Assembly (NCBI GenBank): GCA_013375335.1
Contig: JABXJZ010000003.1
Span: forward strand, 1-17,690
Direction of reading: 5' to 3'
DNA from: Desulfobacterales bacterium
GTDB lineage: Bacteria > Desulfobacterota > DSM-4660 > Desulfatiglandales > B25-G16
Length of the DNA stretch: 17,690 nucleotides
In this document: positions 1 to 6,221 of the stretch, one piece after another
Layout of the letters: each line of letters begins with the position of its first letter
Position numbering within the stretch: position 1 is the first letter of the stretch
Made by a program: the position numbers and the translations under genes
The notes under the pieces: generated by a model
What the model saw: only the letters and a program-made list of their open reading frames with translations
Told to the model about the DNA's origin: nothing
Database searches by the model: none

Positions 1-857
1 AATTCCCCACCATATTTATCAATAAAAAGGTCCAGATCCTTTTGCCAGTTGGGCATGACGTTGAGCCCCTCTCTCTTCAATTGTCGGTTCTCAAGGATAG
101 AATTGACTGGCCTTACTGCAGGTGTAGGATAATCCTTGGTGGCACAGGGAACTACAGGGGTCTTAATCTCCATTCTGTCCAAAAAGTACTTTGCCCACTC
201 ATATCTGCTACAGTAGCCTTCCGATGTGGCATGGTAAACCCCTTCCCTTCCGTTGTCTATCAATACCTTGATCTGCTGGGCAACTCTGTAGGACCACGTG
301 GCAGAACCGAACTGATCATTAACAACGCTTATGGATTCTTGACCCCCCTTAAGAGCCGATTTAAGTACCTTCTTTGGAAAACTATCTCCTCTAATACCAT
401 AGAGCCAACCGGTCCTGATGATAATATAATTTGGAGCGTTTTGCTTCACGGCTACTTCACTCTCCATCTTTGTAAAGCCGTAAAAAGAGAGGGGATCCAT
501 GGGATCATCTTCAAAATACGGCTGTGGTAGTCTCTTTCGGCCATTAAATACAAAGTCCGAGGATATATGAACAATGACCTTATCATATCTGGCCGCCCCC
601 TGCGCCAAGTTCCTGGGGCCTTCCACATTGATCCTCTCAGCCTTGCCTCTTTCCGTTTCACACTCATCCACCCCGGTAAAGGCAGCACAATTAACAATGA
701 TATCCGGTGATAATTCAGTAATGGCCGTTATAACCTTGTCCCAATTGGTAATATCAAACTCTTCCCTATCCGGGGCAATGATTTCATAGCGGCTCTTCAA
801 GGCCTCCTTACACTCGCTGCCAAGTTGTCCGCTCGCGCCAGTCAACAGGATCTTCAT
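1..857 (-). CDS. rmlD: dTDP-4-dehydrorhamnose reductase (RmlD), 3' end beyond the window
   Basis: 285 codons are open from an ATG at 857 to the left edge, with no stop reached. The product is an extended short-chain dehydrogenase. An N-terminal Rossmann loop GASGQLG lies at residues 7-13, a conserved CAAFTGVDECE stretch at 57-67, and the catalytic pair YGFTK at Y126/K130. RmlD reduces dTDP-4-dehydro-L-rhamnose to dTDP-L-rhamnose with NAD(P)H in the cytoplasm, feeding O-antigen or other surface glycans. Family members are about 280-300 residues, so only the last few residues should be missing. A GGGGAG run sits just upstream of the ATG with short spacing. A weak possible promoter (TTGAGC at 903-908, TAAAAC at 879-884 on the minus strand) lies in the gap to the membrane protein gene. 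No other rml gene is visible here; partners may lie to the left. Confidence 0.92.
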   Translation of the reverse strand, partial: MKILLTGASGQLGSECKEALKSRYEIIAPDREEFDITNWDKVITAITELSPDIIVNCAAFTGVDECETERGKAERINVEGPRNLAQGAARYDKVIVHISSDFVFNGRKRLPQPYFEDDPMDPLSFYGFTKMESEVAVKQNAPNYIIIRTGWLYGIRGDSFPKKVLKSALKGGQESISVVNDQFGSATWSYRVAQQIKVLIDNGREGVYHATSEGYCSRYEWAKYFLDRMEIKTPVVPCATKDYPTPAVRPVNSILENRQLKREGLNVMPNWQKDLDLFIDKYGGE

Positions 858-941
858 TTCTCCCCATTCCCAGCTTACGTTTTATCGTTGAGACTTGATA
901 TTGCTCAACAGGCCCGCTCATGCGGAGCCGAAAATGCCTAC

Positions 942-1436
942 TTATGGAAGATTGGATATCATGGCAATTCCAAGGACAAAGACAATCAGCCCGCACAAAC
1001 GGATGACACTGTCACTCGCTTGAGTGAACCACCAATTGATAAGACCCCTGATCTGTGATAATGGCCCCATGAGCAGGTATAGCCCCTTCATAAAGGCAAG
1101 CAGGCCCAATATGAGGGACAGCCAGAATATCTGTGTATAGGCAAAGGCACCTGCTATCAAAATGATACCGAAGATGATGGGGAAAATGGCCAATATCCTT
1201 ACCTTCTCTATGAAAACGAGTCTTTTCAATAGGTCTATTGTTCCTTCAGTATACACAATCAAAAGGGTGCCTAATGCCACCCAGAGGATTGCTACAGTAT
1301 ATAAGGCAATAATCACATTATCCCCTTTGATCCAGTCCGAGAAGCCCTTCTCAAAGAATTGATCGAGGTTCTGCTTAGGCAGTAGAGTATAGAAGAAATT
1401 GCCCAGTCGGTCAAGGTGAACCCTATGAACTTCCAA
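942..1436 (-). CDS. Hypothetical membrane protein with four predicted helices
   Basis: A 164-residue frame starts at TTG (1436). An in-frame TAG lies 27 bases upstream and no early ATG exists, so TTG is the only plausible start; the ribosome binding site is weak. Hydrophobic segments at about residues 40-62, 79-100, 103-124 and 143-163 suggest four inner-membrane helices after a soluble N-terminus of about 38 residues. The last segment, RLCGLIVFVLG, resembles the second helix of small DUF2065-like membrane proteins, but I do not assign a family. It lies upstream of rmlD on the same strand with an 84-base gap, so co-transcription is possible. The unusual start could also mean the true 5' end has been lost by a frameshift. 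Confidence 0.6.
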   Translation of the reverse strand: MEVHRVHLDRLGNFFYTLLPKQNLDQFFEKGFSDWIKGDNVIIALYTVAILWVALGTLLIVYTEGTIDLLKRLVFIEKVRILAIFPIIFGIILIAGAFAYTQIFWLSLILGLLAFMKGLYLLMGPLSQIRGLINWWFTQASDSVIRLCGLIVFVLGIAMISNLP

Positions 1437-1642
1437 AGAGATCGCCGTATCAGCGGTCCCCTACCCTGCCTCTTGCCTGCTGCCACATTATGAGGGGATG
1501 CAGCAGCTTAAGTGCATAGAACGCTTTGAGGTAGCTCCTAAAGGAGGGTTATGGTATAGGGAGTGAGGGACGTATTCTTTGCCATTTAAACGAGTCAGGA
1601 AAAAAGACAGCTGTTATATACCTTGAAACAGGAGGAGCTAGC
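1437..1642. other. Divergent intergenic region
   Basis: This gap separates the minus-strand membrane protein gene from the plus-strand cupin gene. It contains an AGGAGG followed by ATG GTA TAG near 1543-1558, which encodes nothing useful. An AT-rich TTATATA stretch lies at about 1614-1620 upstream of the cupin, with no convincing -35 partner. I see no RNA gene or repeat. Confidence 0.4.
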
Positions 1643-1990
1643 ATGATTATCAATGAGAATGATAAAGTCCAGGAGAATCCCGTAGAGCTTGAAGGGGCAA
1701 AGGATGTGACAGTGAAGATCCTCATAGGGGCAGAAGAGGGCTCGAAAGATATCATTATGAGGTATTTTAGGATCATGCCCGGCGGGCATTCCTGTTTGCA
1801 CAGTCACAACTACGAGCATCTGGTTACGATAGAAAGGGGTAAGGGAGTGGTCATGGATGACAATAGGAACGAGCGGGTAGTAACGACTGGGCACTCGCTG
1901 TTTATTGAACCGAATGAGGTTCATCAGTTTAAAAACCCGTTCCCAGAGCCCTTCGAATTTCTATGTATCATCCCCAATAAGGAACTATGA
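1643..1990 (+). CDS. Small single-domain cupin protein
   Basis: 115 residues, essentially one cupin beta-barrel. Motif 1 reads GGHSCLHSHNYEH (residues 47-59), giving His53, His55 and His59. Motif 2 is GHSLFIEPNEVHQFKN (83-98) with His94. A four-His arrangement, in which a His occupies the usual Glu ligand position, is common in small HxHxxxH cupins and suggests a bound divalent metal. The ATG follows a strong AGGAGG with good spacing. Small cupins serve as sugar isomerases, dioxygenases or ligand-binding domains. Nothing in the sequence or neighbours fixes a substrate, so the function is open. It stands alone in front of a promoter-like site for the next gene. Confidence 0.82.
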   Translation: MIINENDKVQENPVELEGAKDVTVKILIGAEEGSKDIIMRYFRIMPGGHSCLHSHNYEHLVTIERGKGVVMDDNRNERVVTTGHSLFIEPNEVHQFKNPFPEPFEFLCIIPNKEL

Positions 1991-2038
1991 GGCGCCTTAA
2001 GATGTGGCTTTCATGGAGGAATACTGAGAGGGCGAGCG

Positions 2039-2067
2039 TTGACATTCTGTTGGTAATCACATAGCAT
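2039..2067 (+). promoter_or_regulatory. Candidate sigma70 promoter for the MEMO-family gene
   Basis: TTGACA at 2039-2044 matches the -35 consensus exactly. It is followed after 17 bases by TAGCAT at 2062-2067 (4 of 6 matches to TATAAT). Transcription would begin near 2075, giving a leader of about 55 bases before the ATG at 2130. Confidence 0.5.
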
Positions 2068-2129
2068 AAGTCGCAAAACTGCGCGAGGGGAATTCTTTAG
2101 TTTAATCGCTCAGGAGGTCAAAGGAGCTG

Positions 2130-3104
2130 ATGACTGATCGCCTTAGAAAACCGAATTTGTTCGCTGTGCCCTCTCCGAGTTGGTGGGCCTCTTTGGTTAT
2201 CGCTGTGTTCATACTTTGCCTCTATTCCACCGGTGTCCTCGCAAAGGAAAGGGCGAGGAAACCCGCAGTGGCGGGCTATTTCTACCCAAAGCATGAGAAA
2301 GCCCTAAAGAGCACAGTTGATGACTTCATCCTAAATGTCAAACAGAAGCAGATAACTGGCAGGGTGCTGGGCCTTATGTGCCCTCATGCTGGATACGTCT
2401 TCTCTGGTCAGGTCGCCGCATATTCTTACAGGCAAATCAAGGATAGGGATTATGATACGGTAATAATCATTGGCCCAAGCCATCATGTTTATCTCGAAGG
2501 GGCATCAGTAGGTGACTGGGATACCTATGTTACTCCTCTGGGAAGGATTCCCGTGAATAGGGAAATAGCTAAGGCCCTTCTAGACAGAGAAGGACCCTTT
2601 CATTTTGTTGAGCAAGCACATATCTGGGAACACTCTGTAGAGACACAGATCCCCTTCCTCCAGCGTGTCTTGAAGGATTTCGATATAGTCCCCATTGTAA
2701 TGGGTACTCCATCCTTACGAGATTGCGAGAAGATAAGTAAGGCCCTTTCAGAGATAGCGGTGAACAGAAATGTCCTCTTCGTGGCCTCCTCAGATATGTC
2801 CCATTATCCAGATTACACGAACGCAAACAAGGTTGACAGGAAGACCCTCTCTCTGATAGAGCAATTCGACCCGGGGCTGATATTCAACGCTGGGAGTGAA
2901 TTCCTTCAAGAAGGAATACCGAATCTGTCCACCACCCTCTGCGGGTTGAGTTCAGTGGTAACAGTGATGATGACGGTCAAGGAATGTGGAGGAAATGCGG
3001 TAAAGGTACTTCACTACGCAAATAGCGGGGATGTGGCTATCAGGGGCAAGAGAGAGAAACGGAGAGTAGTGGGATATGGGGCCGTGGCCTTCTATAAGAG
3101 ATGA
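2130..3104 (+). CDS. Exported MEMO-family protein (AmmeMemoRadiSam system protein B-like)
   Basis: 324 residues. After a basic N-region, a hydrophobic core at 21-38 ends in VLA-KE, a good signal-peptidase I site, so the protein is probably exported or membrane-anchored. The rest is a full MEMO domain: RKPAVAGYFYP (43-53), CPHAGYVFSG (84-93), GPSHH (115-119), TPLG (135-138), EHSVETQIPFLQ (167-178), SSDMSHY (220-226) and TLCG (269-272). The conserved metal/active-site candidates His86, His118, Asp222, His225 and Cys271 are present, and the His86-to-His118 spacing of 32 equals that of His49/His81 in human MEMO1. Bacterial members often sit beside AMMECR1 and radical-SAM genes; neither is visible here. 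The start has a GGAG-type ribosome binding site. The biochemical activity of the family is unsettled. The downstream aminotransferase begins 17 bases later, so the two are probably co-transcribed. Confidence 0.85.
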   Translation: MTDRLRKPNLFAVPSPSWWASLVIAVFILCLYSTGVLAKERARKPAVAGYFYPKHEKALKSTVDDFILNVKQKQITGRVLGLMCPHAGYVFSGQVAAYSYRQIKDRDYDTVIIIGPSHHVYLEGASVGDWDTYVTPLGRIPVNREIAKALLDREGPFHFVEQAHIWEHSVETQIPFLQRVLKDFDIVPIVMGTPSLRDCEKISKALSEIAVNRNVLFVASSDMSHYPDYTNANKVDRKTLSLIEQFDPGLIFNAGSEFLQEGIPNLSTTLCGLSSVVTVMMTVKECGGNAVKVLHYANSGDVAIRGKREKRRVVGYGAVAFYKR

Positions 3105-3121
3105 AAGAGAGGTGAAGCAGT

Positions 3122-4450
3122 ATGAACCCGATTGCCCAGGAACTCAATGAGACTATCCAAAATGCCAACCCCACTATCTATGATATGCTATCACGTAAGG
3201 GGAGAAATCTGTACTTTCCAAAGGGAATCCTCTCCCAGAGTGCCGAGGCCAAGGAAAAGGCTACTAAGTATAATGCTACCATAGGTATCGCAACTGAAAA
3301 TGGTGTTCCAATGCATCTTGCCTCTGTTATGTCCTACATACCATTAGCCCCTGACCAATCACTGAGTTATGCCCCATCTTTCGGTTTGCTTAATCTGCGC
3401 AGGACATGGCAGGAGCATATGTTGAGGAAAAACCCCTCTCTGGTGGGGAAAGCTGTAAGCCTGCCAATCGTAACGAATGCCATAACCCATGGCCTCTCCG
3501 TCACTGCTGATATGTGGATAGAGGAAAACGATGTTATCATTCTGCCGGATAAGATCTGGGGAAACTACCTCCTCATATTTACGGTCCTGCATGGGGCTGA
3601 GATCAAACAGTACCCTCTTTTCACATCAGAGGGGGGGTTTAATCTGAGTGCCTTTGAGGCTACGCTTCGCAAAGAGGCCCGCAATCGAGAGAAAGTAGTC
3701 GTTCTGTTGAACTTCCCCAATAATCCCACGGGATATACACCGACAGTATCGGAGGCGCAGCGGATTGTAGAGATTGTGGTCGATCTCGCAGAAGGGGGTA
3801 AAAATGTCCTCGTCATAACTGACGATGCCTATTTCGGGCTCTTTTATGATGCCCAGTCAATAAGGGAATCCCTCTTTTCCCTGCTTGCCGGGATCCACCA
3901 GAGAATAATGGCAATAAAACTGGATGCCGCAACAAAGGAGAACTATGTGTGGGGCTTAAGGGTGGGATTCATCACTTATGGAACTGTGTTTAAGGGTAAT
4001 CCCAAAGACGCCTATGATGCCTTAGAGAAAAAGACAGCTGGAGCTGTCAGGGGCACTATATCAAACAGCCCCCACCTGAGCCAGTCTATTATCCTTGGTT
4101 CCCTCAATTCCGAGAACTACCAAACGGAAAAAGAGGAAAAATTCAGGATAATGCGCAACAGGGCAAACCGGGTGAAGGAGGTACTGACCGAGGAGAAATA
4201 TGGACATGCCTGGGATGTATATCCCTTTAATTCTGGCTATTTCATGTGCCTGAGGCTTAAGACGGTCAATGCTGAGGAGCTAAGGCTCCATCTTCTGAAT
4301 GCATATGGTGTGGGGGTGATCTCACTGGGTGAAACGGATATACGGGTAGCCTTCTCCTGTGTAGAGGAAGACAATATTCCCGAGCTTTTTGATACAATCT
4401 TTCAGGGGATCAGGGACCTTGAAAGGGAACGGGTAGCTATGCAAAGCTAA
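3122..4450 (+). CDS. PLP-dependent aminotransferase, class I/II fold
   Basis: 442 residues with the complete fold-type I aminotransferase signature. NFPNNPTG (197-204) supplies the cofactor-binding Asn197, DDAYFGL (234-240) the Asp/Tyr pair, and ATKENYVWGLRVG (270-282) contains the Schiff-base Lys272. Arg408 in DIRVAFS is the expected carboxylate-binding Arg. The Lys region (TKENYVWGLRVG) differs from the usual SxSK and belongs to a less-studied subfamily of about 430-440 residues, so the amino donor cannot be named. It starts 17 bases after the MEMO-family gene behind an AGAGGTGAAG sequence, suggesting a shared transcript. Its last 14 bases overlap the 3' end of the convergent DUF35 gene. 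Confidence 0.85.
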   Translation: MNPIAQELNETIQNANPTIYDMLSRKGRNLYFPKGILSQSAEAKEKATKYNATIGIATENGVPMHLASVMSYIPLAPDQSLSYAPSFGLLNLRRTWQEHMLRKNPSLVGKAVSLPIVTNAITHGLSVTADMWIEENDVIILPDKIWGNYLLIFTVLHGAEIKQYPLFTSEGGFNLSAFEATLRKEARNREKVVVLLNFPNNPTGYTPTVSEAQRIVEIVVDLAEGGKNVLVITDDAYFGLFYDAQSIRESLFSLLAGIHQRIMAIKLDAATKENYVWGLRVGFITYGTVFKGNPKDAYDALEKKTAGAVRGTISNSPHLSQSIILGSLNSENYQTEKEEKFRIMRNRANRVKEVLTEEKYGHAWDVYPFNSGYFMCLRLKTVNAEELRLHLLNAYGVGVISLGETDIRVAFSCVEEDNIPELFDTIFQGIRDLERERVAMQS

Positions 4451-4844
4451 ACACCGGCCTTGCCTGATCGCCAGGGGAAAACTGATCGCCTGGAAAGACC
4501 CGAAAGCCAATCGTTACTTCCTTATCTATCAGATCCATTGAGGCCCTTGCGGGGTCAATGTCAATAAGGTTCCCCATTATCCAGGGGCCTTCATCAAGCT
4601 TGACGAGGGCGATGATATAAGGCGCCTCATTCTGCCTGCCCTCCGGGGCCACATTTACGACAGTAAAGGTTACGATCTTACCTCTCTTGCTCAGCTCAAC
4701 GATATCCAGATCTGTTCCTCCGCACTCCTGGCATGTCATCTTTGGTGGAGTCGTTATATTGCCACACCCTTTACACTTTAATCCTAGTAGTTTCCCCTTC
4801 GTAAGGGCATTAGCGTAATCCTTAAATGTCAGTTTGTATTCCAC
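4437..4844 (-). CDS. DUF35 OB-fold / zinc-ribbon acyl-CoA-associated protein
   Basis: 135 residues from a GTG at 4844 with an AGGAGG site that overlaps the stop codon of the thiolase upstream. An N-terminal helix is followed by a rubredoxin-like zinc ribbon with Cys24, Cys27, Cys38 and Cys41 (CKGC and CQEC), then an OB-fold of about residues 50-135. Known DUF35 proteins partner thiolases: in archaea they bridge acetoacetyl-CoA thiolase and HMG-CoA synthase, and in steroid degradation they pair with retro-aldol thiolase-like proteins. The 12-base spacing to the thiolase strongly supports a complex of the two products here. The 3' end overlaps the convergent aminotransferase gene by 14 bases, leaving no room for a terminator between them. 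Confidence 0.9.
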   Translation of the reverse strand: MEYKLTFKDYANALTKGKLLGLKCKGCGNITTPPKMTCQECGGTDLDIVELSKRGKIVTFTVVNVAPEGRQNEAPYIIALVKLDEGPWIMGNLIDIDPARASMDLIDKEVTIGFRVFPGDQFSPGDQARPVFSFA

Positions 4845-4856
4845 TTCTATCCTCCT

Positions 4857-6029
4857 CTACCAGCCTCTCTGCATAATCAGGGTGCACAGCACACCATCGC
4901 CTCCGAGGGTATCTGTCAGGCCACTTTTGGCCCCCTCGACCTGCCGCTCCCCGCACTCGCCTCTCAGTTGATGATATATTTCGGTTACCTGAGATGCACC
5001 GGTTGCGCCAATGGGATGTCCCTTGGCCTTCAGCCCACCAGAGACATTTATGGGGATTCTACCCCCGATCTTTGTTTCACCCTTTTCCCAGGCCGCGCCT
5101 GCTTTACCATATTCGAAAAGGCCCAGGCTCTCCGCGGCAATCAAACTCGCTATAGAAAAACAGTCATGGAGCTCACATACATCAATATCCGAAGGACCTA
5201 TTCCCGCCATATCATAGGCCTCTCTAGCGGATTCCTCCCTGGCCCGAATTCTGGGAAGGTAATCCTTTTGAGCGCTCAGCTTACCTGATGAGGCCTGACC
5301 TATACCGGTAATATATACGGGTTTATCGGTAATCTGTTTTGCCTTTTCTTCGCTTACAAGCACAACGGCAGCCGCCCCATCGGAAAAAGGGCAGCAGTCC
5401 AGTAACTGCAGCGGCGAGGAAACCATAAAGCCATTTAAGACATCCTCTACGGTTATCTCCTTACGGAACTGGGCCTTCGGATTGGACATTCCATAGTAGT
5501 GGGATTGAACGGATACGAGAGCCATCTGTTCCTTAAGTTTTTCAAGGGCAATACCATACCTTTTTGCATAAAGATGGGCGAGCATGGCAAATATTGCAGG
5601 AAAGGTGAGGCCAGCCGGATATTCATAGTGACTGTCAGTAAACATGGAAAATGTCCTCGTAGCCAGAGGTGTTCCCATACTCGCCGCCCTCTCAACGCCT
5701 CCGGCAAGGACCACATCGTAGTAACCTGAGGCAACCCATATAAAGGCATCTCTGATAGCCAAGGCCGATGAGGCACATGCACCTTCAAATCGCGTGGCCG
5801 GAATATGAAAGGCCCCGATGTCATTGGCCGCATAAGACTGGAGCATGGCCTGCCCCTCGGAGAAATCACCCAGACAATTCCCAAGATAGAGGGCCTGGAT
5901 ATCCTTGGGCTTCAAATTGGCCTCATTCATCGCATCCATGGCTGCCTCTGAAAAGAGCTCTATGGAGGTCTTCTCAGTCGCAAAGGTAAACGGTGTATGT
6001 CCTGTTCCTACTACTGCTACTTTTCTCAA
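4857..6029 (-). CDS. Thiolase-family protein (SCP-x / acetyl-CoA acetyltransferase type)
   Basis: 390 residues when started at TTG 6029, which follows AAGGAGGAAGGAG with ideal spacing and gives the normal N-terminus LRKVAVVGTGHTPF. The frame stays open to 6110, but that extension covers a promoter-like site and matches no thiolase. The nucleophile is Cys85 in GACASSA; ELHDCFS (His288) and GHPIGATG (His338) provide the other active-site loops. The C-terminal motif is GGDG rather than the CxG of classical degradative thiolases, as in SCP-x-type enzymes. It should cleave or form 3-ketoacyl-CoA in the cytoplasm. With the DUF35 partner 12 bases downstream it forms an operon. The substrate is not evident, and a non-classical role cannot be excluded. 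Confidence 0.9.
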   Translation of the reverse strand: MRKVAVVGTGHTPFTFATEKTSIELFSEAAMDAMNEANLKPKDIQALYLGNCLGDFSEGQAMLQSYAANDIGAFHIPATRFEGACASSALAIRDAFIWVASGYYDVVLAGGVERAASMGTPLATRTFSMFTDSHYEYPAGLTFPAIFAMLAHLYAKRYGIALEKLKEQMALVSVQSHYYGMSNPKAQFRKEITVEDVLNGFMVSSPLQLLDCCPFSDGAAAVVLVSEEKAKQITDKPVYITGIGQASSGKLSAQKDYLPRIRAREESAREAYDMAGIGPSDIDVCELHDCFSIASLIAAESLGLFEYGKAGAAWEKGETKIGGRIPINVSGGLKAKGHPIGATGASQVTEIYHQLRGECGERQVEGAKSGLTDTLGGDGVLCTLIMQRGW

Positions 6030-6067
6030 TTTTCTCCTTCCTCCTTCCCAAAAAGATTTTTCGGCGA

Positions 6068-6096
6068 ACCATATCAAATAAACTACTGCATGGCAA
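6068..6096 (-). promoter_or_regulatory. Candidate promoter of the thiolase-DUF35 operon
   Basis: On the minus strand TTGCCA (6096-6091, 5 of 6 matches to the -35 box) is followed after 17 bases by TATGGT (6073-6068, 4 of 6 matches to the -10 box). Transcription would start near 6061, about 30 bases before the TTG start. This position supports the TTG at 6029 over an upstream start. Confidence 0.45.
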
Positions 6097-6221
6097 CCAT
6101 TATCAGACAAAGGGGAGGTTTTCTTTGTCCACGACAGAATTTTTGTTGAGCCATCTTACAATCTCGGCAAAAATATGCTAAAGCTTCTCGATAAGTGATA
6201 GCTCATAGGATAGCCCAATAG

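Noticed and set aside
42..530. Plus-strand frame of 162 codons
   Set aside because: It is antisense to rmlD, whose minus-strand reading has all reductase motifs; the plus frame has no domain features.
6030..6110. N-terminal extension of the thiolase
   Set aside because: The extra 27 residues cover a promoter-like pair and lack a ribosome binding site; TTG 6029 has an excellent one.
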